Source: Nitrosomonas sp. Nm33 (GTDB lineage Bacteria; Pseudomonadota; Gammaproteobacteria; Burkholderiales; Nitrosomonadaceae). From it: 39,877 bases of DNA. Below, piece by piece: positions 6,853-15,489 of the stretch. The position numbers and the translations under genes were made by a program. Location of the stretch: assembly GCF_900107265.1 (NCBI RefSeq), contig NZ_FNPJ01000023.1:1-39877 (forward strand). Direction: 5' to 3'. Position 1 is the first letter of the stretch. Every line of letters starts with the position of its first letter. The notes beneath the pieces were generated by a model. It was given only the letters and a program-made list of their open reading frames with translations. It did not search any database and was not told where the DNA came from.

Positions 6853-7527
6853 TCATTCATTAACAGGCTGGATTAGATCCTTTCCTTGATTACTTATTCT
6901 TCCTACCGCAGGTGATACCGCCCATAACTGTATTTGTTCTGAAGAAAATGGCTTCAGAATAATAGACATAAAAACGTCTTCAGGCAGGTCGGAAGGCGTC
7001 AACCAAGTATCCCAGGTTTCTGGAGTGAGGATCACTGGCATGCGGTCATGAATGGAACGCATCAATGCATTGCTGCTTGTGGTGATGATTGTACAGCTAT
7101 CGATTACCACTTCATCTATCGTTGCTGTCTCCCATATCCCAGCGAATGATAGCGGACTGCCATCTTTGGCAGAAACATAGAATGGTTTTTTGCTTTTACC
7201 ATCTGATAACAGTTTCCATTCATAGAAACCAGAAGCCGGAATAATACAGCGTTGGCGACGGAATGCGTTTTTGTACAATGGCTTTATCGCAAGCGATTCA
7301 ACGCGTGCATTGAAGAGCAAGGGTAATTTCTTTGGATCCTTAACCCAATGAGGTATCAAACCCCAGCGCATCATTGATCCTATTCGACCATCGACGCTAT
7401 CACGAATGACCACAATATCAGTTGTGGGCGCAATGTTATAGCGCGACTCAATCTCTGGCATGGTCACCGCATGATACCAGTTGATCAGACTGGCACGAGG
7501 ATAATCTAGGCAAAAACGTCCGCACAT
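6853..7527 (-). CDS. yedK: SRAP domain protein (YedK/HMCES-type, abasic-site crosslinking)
   Basis: SRAP proteins form a stable thiazolidine crosslink with abasic sites in single-stranded DNA through the N-terminal Cys. All key residues are visible: Cys2 directly after the initiator Met (MCGRF), Asn31 in RYNIAPT, Asn73 in FNARVES, Glu103 in GFYEWK and His160 in HDRMPVIL. The length (224 residues) is normal. The start is fixed by the need for Cys at position 2. It is divergent from the nuclease-like gene at 7630 with about 100 bp between them, which must hold both promoters. No LexA box was recognised by eye. The protein is cytosolic and is expected to protect replication forks. Confidence 0.92.
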   Translation of the reverse strand: MCGRFCLDYPRASLINWYHAVTMPEIESRYNIAPTTDIVVIRDSVDGRIGSMMRWGLIPHWVKDPKKLPLLFNARVESLAIKPLYKNAFRRQRCIIPASGFYEWKLLSDGKSKKPFYVSAKDGSPLSFAGIWETATIDEVVIDSCTIITTSSNALMRSIHDRMPVILTPETWDTWLTPSDLPEDVFMSIILKPFSSEQIQLWAVSPAVGRISNQGKDLIQPVNE

Positions 7528-7629
7528 ACCATCATTGTTATCCGCTAATTGAGTGTTTTATACAATACCACTTATCATGCACTAAAATCATCTTAAGATC
7601 CTCGTATAACATTTTTTAATCAAAAAAAA

Positions 7630-8667
7630 ATGAAAATCTCACTTGCTACATTTAATGTAGAAAACCTTGTCACGGCAGGTAAGCCAATTTATGACGGACA
7701 CAGGCCCCATTACAACCAAGATGAATATCGGAAAAAAACGGTCTGGATAAAGAATCAGCTTTTGAAGATGAATGCCGATATTATCGGTTTTCAAGAAATC
7801 TTCGAAGAACGAGCTCTCAGAGAGTGTTTAACAGGAACTCCAATGGCAAATTGGCATCTATTTGTCGCTAATCCTACTGGCAAAACGCCTGTGAATGCTA
7901 TTTTAAGCAAGTTCCCCATTATTGAAACAGAGGTGATCGAGGATTTGCCTTTCGTTTTTGATTTTTTTGACGAAAAGGAGATAACTGCACCTTTGGAAAG
8001 TGCACCGGTGAATATCCCCTTAAAAAAATTTTCAAGGGGCGTTTTAAAAGCTGAAATCAAGATCAATGAAAATATATCAGCTCTAGTGATAGTTTTGCAC
8101 TTAAAATCAAAAAGACCTATATTAGCGGATAATATTGATCGTAATACAGCTACCTCTCCCGAACTGGCAAAAGGCAGTGTTCGTTCATTAATCAGAAGGG
8201 GAATTGAATCTTGTGGTATCAGACAAATTTTATCTGATGAAATAAATAAAGATGAGGCAAAGCCAATTTTTATTTTGGGCGACTTAAATGATAACGACAC
8301 TGCTGTGACTAACCAAGCTATTCTCGGAGAAGAACCTTTTCGCAGTCTCCCGCTAGAAATAAAAATAAAAAAATGGAAGCATGTTTTTCAAAACTGTAAA
8401 GATATTCAGGCACGTAAAAGTATTGAGAATTTTTATTACACATACATTCATAACGGACATTATGAAAGTCTTGACAATATTTTTGTCAGCAATCATTTTG
8501 CTGAACTAAATTCTAAGAGAATCGGGCGGATAATTGATGTTCGCTTATATAACGACCATGTCATTGACGACAAGACGTCAATGGATAAAAAGCCAATTTA
8601 TATTCCTGATCATGGGCAGGTGATGGCAAATATCGATCTGCTTCAGCCAACTCAATCTGCTCCATAA
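7630..8667 (+). CDS. endonuclease/exonuclease/phosphatase family protein
   Basis: This 345-residue protein has the order of motifs of the metal-dependent EEP fold (DNase I/ExoIII/sphingomyelinase). The start is ISLATFNVENL with the first metal-binding Asn; DIIGFQEIFEER follows with the metal Glu (~residue 57); ILGDLNDND (~residues 215-223) has the catalytic Asp-Asn pair; and PDHGQVMANI (~residues 328-337) has the terminal Asp-His. There is no signal peptide, so it is probably cytosolic. The ATG follows a run of nine A with no obvious ribosome-binding site. The gene is AT-rich compared with the neighbouring ABC operon. Being divergent from SRAP it might act on DNA, but family members also cut lipids or phosphate esters, so the substrate is open. 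Confidence 0.85.
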   Translation: MKISLATFNVENLVTAGKPIYDGHRPHYNQDEYRKKTVWIKNQLLKMNADIIGFQEIFEERALRECLTGTPMANWHLFVANPTGKTPVNAILSKFPIIETEVIEDLPFVFDFFDEKEITAPLESAPVNIPLKKFSRGVLKAEIKINENISALVIVLHLKSKRPILADNIDRNTATSPELAKGSVRSLIRRGIESCGIRQILSDEINKDEAKPIFILGDLNDNDTAVTNQAILGEEPFRSLPLEIKIKKWKHVFQNCKDIQARKSIENFYYTYIHNGHYESLDNIFVSNHFAELNSKRIGRIIDVRLYNDHVIDDKTSMDKKPIYIPDHGQVMANIDLLQPTQSAP

Positions 8668-8738
8668 ATCGCTGCAAAGCCACTTGATAAGTGTATGTTT
8701 CCTTGTTTGCTGTTAACATAATCTATTCTCACAGGCAG

Positions 8739-9938
8739 TTACTCCGTCCTCAGTGCATCAATAGGGTTAAGTTTTGCAGCATGCATGGCAGGTACGACAC
8801 CCGCAGCCAGACCTATCAGAATGGATACTGCTAGTGCACCCATGACAAAGTCCCAGGGAATATTGACAGGTAATTCGCTTACTACGATTTGGAGCAGCTT
8901 AGCGAGTGCAGTACCAATTGCCAGTCCAGCTAATCCACCGAGTGCTGAGAGTATCGTGGATTCCATCAGGAACAGTAGGCGGATACGGGCGCGGGTGGCG
9001 CCCAGCGCATTGAGCAATCCAATTTCCGCCACACGCTCAGCAACAGAGATATGCATCAGTGTCACCATGCCCACGGCACCGACCAGTAGCGAAATGCCAC
9101 CTAAGGCAGCGATAGCAAAGGTGAGCACTGTCAGTACGGTAGAGAGGGTAGAGAGCATTTGTTGCTGAGGTGTCAGTGTAAAATCCTCGCGCCCATGCCG
9201 TTCGATGAGAATGCGTCGAACATCCTCCGTGACAGCTTGCAAGGGTGCTTCCGGCGGATAGACAATATGTACTTCCATTAAACCTTCCCGATTGAATATT
9301 TCTAGTGCCCGAGTAGTGGGAATAAACACTGTGTCGTCCAGATCAAATCCCAGTATTTGCCCTTTGGGGGCCATTACACCAATGATGCGAAAGCGTGAGC
9401 CGCCCACCTGCAAAATTGCACCGAGCGGATTGGCATTACCAAATAACTCGTTGTGTGTTTTTGCACCGAGCACAGCAAATGCGCGTGGATTGCGGGGATC
9501 ATCTGCAGGCAAGGACTGACCAATTGCCACGCTCATATTGAATGCCTTGTCAAAATCAGGGCTTTGTCCGTAAATCGTAACACGTCGACCGCGACCTTCC
9601 GAGCGGATTTCAGCGTTACCCATCACACTAGCATTGACATATTGAGCGTAGCGAGAGTGTTTTAAAGCCAGTGAGTCTTCAATAGTCAGGATGCGTGCAC
9701 TGCTGATGGCGCCGACCGATCTACCATGTGCCATGGATTTACCAGGAGTAACGGTCAGAATATTGGTGCCAAACTGGGTAAATTCAGCCAGTACGAAACG
9801 CTGAATGCCTTCTCCTATTGAAGTGAGCAGGATAACGGCGGCAATGCCGATGGCAATTCCTGAAGCTGATAATAGCGTGCGAAGCCAGTGAGCGGTTAAG
9901 GCACGCAGGGCGAATTGCAATGCGTCAAGTATACTCAT
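8739..9938 (-). CDS. MacB-type ABC transporter permease (FtsX fold), second permease
   Basis: The last gene of a four-gene efflux operon encodes a 399-residue permease without its own ATPase domain. A first membrane helix follows LRTLLSASGIAIGIAAVILL, then comes a large periplasmic MacB_PCD domain (~residues 45-265). Three C-terminal helices begin around VLTFAIAALGGISLLVGAVG and continue through RLLFLMESTILSALGGLAGL to LIGLAAGVVPAMHAAKLNPI. The cytosolic motif ERVAEIGLLNALGATRARIR is the coupling region that contacts the ATPase. Its ATG overlaps the stop of the preceding permease by 4 nt, so translation is probably coupled. With its paralogue at 9935-11137 it would form a heterodimeric mechanotransmission exporter. 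Confidence 0.9.
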   Translation of the reverse strand: MSILDALQFALRALTAHWLRTLLSASGIAIGIAAVILLTSIGEGIQRFVLAEFTQFGTNILTVTPGKSMAHGRSVGAISSARILTIEDSLALKHSRYAQYVNASVMGNAEIRSEGRGRRVTIYGQSPDFDKAFNMSVAIGQSLPADDPRNPRAFAVLGAKTHNELFGNANPLGAILQVGGSRFRIIGVMAPKGQILGFDLDDTVFIPTTRALEIFNREGLMEVHIVYPPEAPLQAVTEDVRRILIERHGREDFTLTPQQQMLSTLSTVLTVLTFAIAALGGISLLVGAVGMVTLMHISVAERVAEIGLLNALGATRARIRLLFLMESTILSALGGLAGLAIGTALAKLLQIVVSELPVNIPWDFVMGALAVSILIGLAAGVVPAMHAAKLNPIDALRTE

Positions 9939-11137
9939 CTGCCGCTCAGTGCCTTGACAGGGTCCAGTCGTGCAGCGCGGGCGGCAGGCAGCAGGCCAGC
10001 AATGATACCTGTTGACAGTGCAATGACGATGCTGGCGAGGCTCGCCCAGGCAGGTGGCCAGGCAGGTAATTCTGGATAAGCCAGGCGGATCAATAGACTA
10101 CCCACATGCCCCAGCATAAAACCGAAGATGGCACCAGTGAGTGATAACCAGGCGGCCTCAGTGAGAAATAAGCGGCGAATATCGCTCCCTGGGGCTCCGA
10201 TTGCTTTGAGCAATCCGATTTCATCAGTGCGCTGACTGACCGCTACCAGCATCACATTCATGATCAGAATACCAGCTACCGCTAGACTGATTGCAGCAAT
10301 ACCAGCTACACCGAGGGTCAGTGCGCGAAAGATGCGATCGAAGGTAGCGAGTACTGCATCCTGAGTGATAATGGTGACATCCTCTTCGCCATCATGGCGC
10401 TGAATCATGAGTTCGCGGATAGCTTGCTTAGCGGAGGGAATGTCACTGCGATTCCTGACTTCGACCATGATACGGAAGAGCGAGGTGGTATCTAATAATG
10501 CTTGGGCGTGATTGATCGGGATAATCACGATTTCATCTGAATTGAATCCCATTGTTTCTCCTTGCCTGGAGAGTATCCCCGATACCATGAATCGTCGATC
10601 GGCCAGCCTGACATGCTGACCAATCACATTGCCATCAGGAAAAAATTCCTCAGCTAGTTTTGCTCCCAAGACGATTTGTGCGCTGTATTGTGAGCCATGC
10701 GCCAGAAAACTGCCCTGCGCTAATTGCATGTGGCGAATGGGCAAAAGATTTGCGGTACTACCGAGGATAGTAATTTCGCGTAAACGTCCGGCGGCAGCGA
10801 GCTCGGCAGTGCCTACATTGAGTGGGGCATAGCGTCGAACTTGGGGAAGGTGGCCGAGCCAGCGAGCATCTTCTAATGTCAGATCGCGTGGAGTTTGCCC
10901 CATAGTCGCACCAGGGAAGCTACCTGCGGTTTCGGCGCGACCAGGTAAAACCATAATCAGATTAGTACCGATGGATGAGAAGCGATGAATCACAAAACGA
11001 CGCGCACCATCACCTAGTGCAGTCAGGACGACGACTGCAGCTACGCCCAGCGCCATTGCCAGAATGATGAGGAATGAGCGGGTAGGGTAGCTTGTGACCG
11101 TTTTAAAGGAGAAGAGGAAGGTATCCTGTAGCTTCAT
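9935..11137 (-). CDS. MacB-type ABC transporter permease (FtsX fold), first permease
   Basis: This 400-residue permease has the same architecture as its downstream partner. An N-terminal helix (SFLIILAMALGVAAVVVLTA) is followed by the periplasmic domain with TPRDLTLEDARWL and, near residue 275 onward, three C-terminal helices with the coupling sequence QRTDEIGLLKAIGAPGSDIR. It ends GLLPAARAARLDPVKALSG, the usual FtsX-type end. The start overlaps the ATPase stop by 4 nt (ATGA) and the stop overlaps the next permease start in the same way. Two related but distinct permeases argue for a heterodimer, unlike E. coli MacB in which ATPase and permease are fused and homodimeric. The exported substrate cannot be inferred. 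Confidence 0.9.
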   Translation of the reverse strand: MKLQDTFLFSFKTVTSYPTRSFLIILAMALGVAAVVVLTALGDGARRFVIHRFSSIGTNLIMVLPGRAETAGSFPGATMGQTPRDLTLEDARWLGHLPQVRRYAPLNVGTAELAAAGRLREITILGSTANLLPIRHMQLAQGSFLAHGSQYSAQIVLGAKLAEEFFPDGNVIGQHVRLADRRFMVSGILSRQGETMGFNSDEIVIIPINHAQALLDTTSLFRIMVEVRNRSDIPSAKQAIRELMIQRHDGEEDVTIITQDAVLATFDRIFRALTLGVAGIAAISLAVAGILIMNVMLVAVSQRTDEIGLLKAIGAPGSDIRRLFLTEAAWLSLTGAIFGFMLGHVGSLLIRLAYPELPAWPPAWASLASIVIALSTGIIAGLLPAARAARLDPVKALSGR

Positions 11138-11805
11138 TGTTCATCTGCCACGATGAACCCATCGCGCATGCCAATACGACGGTGTGCTCGTAATCCCAGT
11201 TCACGATCATGTGTCACCACAATAAGGGTAGTGCCAGCATGATGCAAATTTTCCAGCAGCGCGACCACTTCCGAACCAGTTCGATGATCGAGATTACCTG
11301 TTGGTTCATCTGCCAGCAAGGCAGTGGGACGCAGAATGGTCGCGCGCGCAATGGCTACCCGCTGGCGCTGACCACCGGATAATTCAGCTGGTCGGTGTTG
11401 AGCACGTTTGCTCAGATCAAAGGCATGGAGTGTTTCTTCTACCCGTATTTTGCGCTCAGCTGGTGGAATGCCTGCCAAAATCAATGGCAGCTCGATATTT
11501 TCAGCAGCAGTAAGACGGGGTACCAGATGAAATGCTTGAAAGACAAAGCCAATTTTTTCTCTACGCACACGTGCCTGCTCAGTTTCGGTTAAATCAGTAA
11601 CATCTCTATCATCGAGCTGGTAGCGCCCGCTATCAGGTTTGTCCAGTAAGCCGATTACATTGAGCAGAGTAGATTTGCCTGAGCCAGAGGGTCCCATGAT
11701 GGATACATATTCACCCGAAGCAATAATCAGATCAATGTGATCAAGCGCACGAATTTCCTGCTCACCCATATGAAAGATGCGGGTAATGGCTGTAAGTTGA
11801 ATCAT
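11134..11805 (-). CDS. MacB/LolD-type ABC transporter ATP-binding protein
   Basis: The 223-residue nucleotide-binding subunit has every expected motif in order: Walker A GPSGSGKSTLLN (~38-49), Q-loop FVFQAFHLVP, signature LSGGQRQRVAIARA (~141-154), Walker B LLADEPTGNLD and the switch His in VVTHD. The length and the DEPTGNLD wording match the MacB/LolD/FtsE branch, which powers periplasmic machinery instead of substrate passage through the membrane. It sits between the adaptor gene and the two permease genes with 4-nt overlaps on both sides. Expected to act at the inner membrane, hydrolysing ATP to drive the permease pair. Confidence 0.93.
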   Translation of the reverse strand: MIQLTAITRIFHMGEQEIRALDHIDLIIASGEYVSIMGPSGSGKSTLLNVIGLLDKPDSGRYQLDDRDVTDLTETEQARVRREKIGFVFQAFHLVPRLTAAENIELPLILAGIPPAERKIRVEETLHAFDLSKRAQHRPAELSGGQRQRVAIARATILRPTALLADEPTGNLDHRTGSEVVALLENLHHAGTTLIVVTHDRELGLRAHRRIGMRDGFIVADEQ

Positions 11806-12956
11806 GATTGACTGGTTTTAGGTTTGACGATTACGCCGGCAGCAATACCCTCGTTATCAAAGGATGTCAATACCTGCTCACCTTCTTTTAAGCCACTTAT
11901 GATTTCCGTGAACGCCCAATTGGCCAGCCCCGTCTTTATGGTGCGCTCTTCGATGCGATCATGCTGATCTAACACCAGCACTTTGTCTCGTTGTCGGATG
12001 GCTTGTGTCGGGATACGCAGCACCTGTTCATGCCGATTAATAATCACTTCGACATCGGCGCTGTAGCCCGCTAACAGAGCATAGTTTGAGCCTTCGGTAA
12101 AATAGACTTCAATATCAACAGTACGAGCCTGCTTTTCTATTTCAGTGACATATGGCGCAATACGATGCACTGTACCGGCAAAAGTTTGACCAGGTAATGC
12201 ATCTAGTGTGATGCGTGCTTCTTGTCCGATTTTTATTTTGGGGGTATCTACTTCGTCCATTGGTGCACTGACATACAAGCAGCTATCATCGATCAAATCA
12301 ATCACAGGAGGAGTAGGAATACCAGGAGGGGAGGGCATTGTGTATTCACCCAGCTCGCCTGTGAGGCGAGCAATAATTCCAGCAAAGGGTGCATATAGCG
12401 TGGTGCGATCCAGATTAGCTTGAATGACTTCGATCTGAGCTTGTGCGCGTTTGACATCTGCTGCCAAGGCAGCACAGTTTGCCTGACGGGATTGCGCATT
12501 GGCCTCAGCTTCATCAGCCCGTTGCGAACTAACAAACCCTTGAGCAACAAGTTGTTGGGTTCGGATAAATTCGCGTTGTGCATTTTCTGCCATAATGCAG
12601 GCTTCACGTTGCCGGCTTTTAGCAGTAGCCAGTTGTCGTTTGGCAAGTTCATGTTGTGCTACCAGATCAGCATTCCACAGCTTCAACAGAACATCCCCTT
12701 GCTTGACGCGATCACCTTCATTTACGGGTAGCTTGACAATTTGTCCTCCTACCGCAGGAGCCAGTTTGGCTCGCCGGCAAGCTTTGATCGTACCCGCACG
12801 CGTATTGACGACAGTAGCCTCCACTGTGCCGCGCGTAATGGTGGCAACTTCGACTTCCACAGGCGGTTTGCGTGTTAAGTACCAGCCTGCATAACTCAGC
12901 AGGGCGGTCATGAATAGCAAGATGAGCCAACGGGACAATATTTTTGTTTTTTGCAT
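11802..12956 (-). CDS. MacA/HlyD-type periplasmic adaptor (membrane fusion protein)
   Basis: The first gene of the efflux operon encodes a 384-residue adaptor that would link the inner-membrane ABC complex to an outer-membrane channel. One N-terminal membrane anchor (WLILLFMTALLSYAGWYLT) is followed by a beta-barrel/lipoyl half (GQIVKLPVNEGDRVKQGDVL), a long alpha-hairpin (~residues 95-185, rich in Ala, Gln and Arg), the second lipoyl half (LYAPFAGIIARL) and the barrel/membrane-proximal domain (TRAGTIKA; VLRIPTQAIRQRDKVLVLD). Four Cys residues (CRR, CIM, NCAA and SCLY) are unusual for this family. No TolC homologue is in the window, so a chromosomal TolC elsewhere would be required. A 236-bp repeat lies just upstream and could influence the promoter. 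Confidence 0.9.
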   Translation of the reverse strand: MQKTKILSRWLILLFMTALLSYAGWYLTRKPPVEVEVATITRGTVEATVVNTRAGTIKACRRAKLAPAVGGQIVKLPVNEGDRVKQGDVLLKLWNADLVAQHELAKRQLATAKSRQREACIMAENAQREFIRTQQLVAQGFVSSQRADEAEANAQSRQANCAALAADVKRAQAQIEVIQANLDRTTLYAPFAGIIARLTGELGEYTMPSPPGIPTPPVIDLIDDSCLYVSAPMDEVDTPKIKIGQEARITLDALPGQTFAGTVHRIAPYVTEIEKQARTVDIEVYFTEGSNYALLAGYSADVEVIINRHEQVLRIPTQAIRQRDKVLVLDQHDRIEERTIKTGLANWAFTEIISGLKEGEQVLTSFDNEGIAAGVIVKPKTSQS

Positions 12957-13015
12957 GATAGAAATGCCTCAGTTACTTCAATAGGCAAATATACTCATAT
13001 ATTGTTATTAATTAT

Positions 13016-13251
13016 CCTAAAAACCGTAGTTGGACGAGGTGGAGCGTGTGGTGATCCAGGTGCGAGGCAAGGCGCGAGGAGGCCGCAGGGTCGCCCCCTG
13101 CAACGAAGAGCAACGCCGCATTCGCGTCTGGAGCGACATACGATACACTTCGTAGCGGCTTCACCATTCCGGTGAATGAAAAAATTTCGGAAATGTTTCT
13201 ATATGTCATGAGCTTAGCTCTCTAATTAAGCGGTCAACTACGGTTTTTAGG
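13016..13251. repeat. 236-bp MITE with ~20-bp terminal inverted repeats, copy 1
   Basis: It starts CCTAAAAACCGTAGTTGGAC and ends with the near-exact reverse complement (CAACTACGGTTTTTAGG). It is flanked on both sides by ATTAT (13011-13015 and 13252-13256), a perfect 5-bp target duplication. The interior is GC-rich and non-coding. Copy 2 at 20235-20470 has the same length and about 94% identity by eye. CCT ends with a 4-5 bp duplication resemble IS1380-family elements (for example ISEcp1), so an IS1380-type transposase elsewhere could be the driver. That assignment is inference. Confidence 0.9.
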
Positions 13252-13328
13252 ATTATTAGGAAAAGTAATCCTCGATCACACCAGGATCGTTTTGCCCGAT
13301 TATGCCACGCATCAACGACGTAGATATG

Positions 13329-13436
13329 CTAGATTCTTAACACCAAGAAAAATCCGACTACAAACAACAGCATGGAAGCCAGCAAGAGAAATCCTGCATA
13401 TTGTGATAAGGTAAAATTAATTTTGTTTCGGTAATA
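13329..13436 (-). pseudogene. C-terminal scrap of a membrane protein
   Basis: A minus-strand frame without a start codon reads KINFTLSQYAGFLLLASMLL then FVVGFFLVLRI and a TAG at 13329-13331. It looks like the last membrane helix of some protein, cut off at its 5' side. No neighbouring sequence extends it. It might also be a very short membrane peptide gene with an unusual start; I consider it a relic. Confidence 0.3.
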
Positions 13437-13601
13437 TCATTTTATGCTTGAGTTATGGCTGAGTGCAGGCTGACAATAGATTGATTAAATTATTGACCCG
13501 GCATGTTATCCAAATTTATCCGGGCATTGAAATAAAATCAGGGAAAATTATGAACATGCAAATTATCACGAGAGTCATTTTGTCAAAATCGGGAAATAGT
13601 C

Positions 13602-15272
13602 ATGAGTGATGCAACAGAATCCAATTCCATTCCCATCTGGCGTGCACCATTTATTTTATCGAATGGTAAGCAGCCTGCAGGCATACGGGATACACGGCCA
13701 ACTGACTCTGATTACGGCGTGCTGGATCCCAAGACATTCAATGCGATAGAAGCGGATGCTTTATTTGACGAAATCAATCAGGCGGAAACCCAGATAGGAC
13801 AATCTGTGCTTTATCGATCATTGGTTAGACCTGGCCATGATGCACAACTGTTGCAGAAGAAACAGGAAGCGATACGTGAGTTAGCATCCAATCCCGAATT
13901 ATTTGCAGAACTTGATAGCTTCGTCAAGAAAATGGTACCTGGAGAAGAATCGCTCTACTATCTTCTCTATGGAGAATTTGCGGGTGGATTGACCACAGAT
14001 AATCCAAAAAATAAGACGGGAAAGCTGGAATTCGGCGGCTATGGCTATCGTCAGTTTATTGATGGAACTGAATTTGCGGTTAATCTGGTTGAAGAGGCGG
14101 ATTCGCTACCGCCAGTGCGAAGTACTTATTTGCAGGAACTGATTCAGGCCATTCGAAATTTTGGCGATTCCCGCACCTATGCTTTGATGCATGGCCCAAT
14201 CTACGTCATCGATGGCAAGTTTAAAACCAGGGAAGAGAAACCGCCTTACCTGCCTGTTCCCCGCTTTCGGCCATCCATGTTCAAATGGCTACCATCATTG
14301 ATTTTTCTGTCCATCGTAACCGGTCTGTTTTATTTTTTTCAAAATATGCTGGTCGAGTTAGGTGCCACTTATATTGGCTCTGGCATCCTCATCCTGACAG
14401 TGCCGATTATTCCCATCATCTTGCAGGCTGTCAGTTCTTCTGACCGGGATTCGGTCATTTATCCCTTGCAAAAGCTTTTCCGACAAAGCCCTGATCTGGC
14501 CAAAGCGCTGGAAGCACTTGGTATGATTGATGAATTATTATCTTTGCATCGCTATGCTCAATCTGCTGATAAGGGAATGGTATTACCTGAAATCATCGAG
14601 GCAGAGCAGCATACGCTTACCGTTACGAATGCGAAAAATCCATTGCTTGCCAGAATGCAACCAGACTATGTTCCCAACGATATCAAGCTGGATGCAGCCA
14701 ACCGTCTGCTGATTATTACCGGCCCGAATAGTGGTGGAAAAACAGCTTATTGCAAAACTGTCGTGCAGATTCAGTTGTTGGGACAAACGGGAGGTTATAT
14801 TCCAGCAACAGCTGCGCGACTGGTGCCAGCAGAACATATTTTTTACCAGGTACCGGAGCCAGGACGTTTGGAGGAAGGGATGGGGCGTTTTGCTTATGAA
14901 CTGAAACAAACCCGCGAGATTTTTTTCAATTCGACTCCCCTCAGCCTGGTTGTGCTTGACGAACTGGCGGAAGGGACTACCTTTGAAGAGAAAATGACGC
15001 TTTCCGAGTATGTGCTCAAAGGCTTCCATAAGCTCGGTGCAACAACGATATTGGTCACTCATAACCACGAACTATGTGAACGTTTACAAAGCGAGGGCAT
15101 CGGCAGCTATCTGCAAGTCGAGTTTCTGCCAGAAGGCCCAACCCACCGCTTGATTTCAGGAATATCGCGTGAGAGTCATGCTGATCGTGTGGCGAGTGCC
15201 ATCGGTTTCAGTAAAGAAGATGTAGAAAAGCATCTTGCGACACTGCAAGATTCAACCAGATCTGAAACGTGA
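13602..15272 (+). CDS. membrane-anchored MutS-like ATPase
   Basis: This 556-residue protein pairs a MutS-type ABC ATPase with two membrane helices. Residues ~30-220 resemble the core/lever region of MutS (FDEINQAETQIGQSVLYRSL). Two hydrophobic segments follow (LPSLIFLSIVTGLFYFF, ~230-246; SGILILTVPIIPIIL, ~260-274). The ATPase domain carries Walker A ITGPNSGGKTAYCKT near 371, a LEEGMGRFAYELKQT segment in the place of the signature region, Walker B LSLVVLDELAEGTTFEE near 446 and the His loop ILVTHNHEL. It lacks the mismatch-binding domain I and the MutS2 Smr nuclease, so classical mismatch repair is unlikely. Similar membrane MutS-like proteins are known only as annotated families without a clear role. 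GGGA lies 8 nt before the ATG. An inverted-repeat element follows directly after the stop. Confidence 0.8.
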   Translation: MSDATESNSIPIWRAPFILSNGKQPAGIRDTRPTDSDYGVLDPKTFNAIEADALFDEINQAETQIGQSVLYRSLVRPGHDAQLLQKKQEAIRELASNPELFAELDSFVKKMVPGEESLYYLLYGEFAGGLTTDNPKNKTGKLEFGGYGYRQFIDGTEFAVNLVEEADSLPPVRSTYLQELIQAIRNFGDSRTYALMHGPIYVIDGKFKTREEKPPYLPVPRFRPSMFKWLPSLIFLSIVTGLFYFFQNMLVELGATYIGSGILILTVPIIPIILQAVSSSDRDSVIYPLQKLFRQSPDLAKALEALGMIDELLSLHRYAQSADKGMVLPEIIEAEQHTLTVTNAKNPLLARMQPDYVPNDIKLDAANRLLIITGPNSGGKTAYCKTVVQIQLLGQTGGYIPATAARLVPAEHIFYQVPEPGRLEEGMGRFAYELKQTREIFFNSTPLSLVVLDELAEGTTFEEKMTLSEYVLKGFHKLGATTILVTHNHELCERLQSEGIGSYLQVEFLPEGPTHRLISGISRESHADRVASAIGFSKEDVEKHLATLQDSTRSET

Positions 15273-15355
15273 AAAAGGAGGGCGCTACCTTTTTATACAT
15301 TAGGGCGCCCAAGGAATGAAAAGAGAGAGCAATAAAGGGTAGCGCCCCCTTTTCT
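15273..15355. repeat. ~83-bp inverted-repeat element (GGGCGCTACC arms)
   Basis: The left arm AAAAAGGAGGGCGCTACC and the right arm GGTAGCGCCCCCTTTT are near-complementary with a 10-bp exact core (GGGCGCTACC/GGTAGCGCCC). A palindrome GGGCGCCC lies between them. It begins immediately after the MutS-like stop and could also act as its terminator. The right arm with its AATAAAGGGTAGCG lead recurs at 16763-16786, so this is a dispersed repeat and not a unique hairpin. Confidence 0.65.
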
Positions 15356-15489
15356 CCGTCATTTTCTCCCGAGATATTGTCGATGTGCACTTATGAATGC
15401 GTCGGAGTGAGCGCCGGACTTAAATTTTTGCTTCCTATTTGGTATTCGGTACTCTTTGCATGGTGAAGTTGTTTAGAAACTGACGCCTC

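Noticed and set aside
8567..8720. Minus-strand frame of ~51 codons overlapping the nuclease 3' end, downstream of the efflux operon
   Set aside because: It starts outside but runs mainly antisense to a well supported gene, and its product has no recognisable features.
11301..11592. Plus-strand frames inside the ABC ATPase gene
   Set aside because: They are antisense to a gene with every ABC motif in place.
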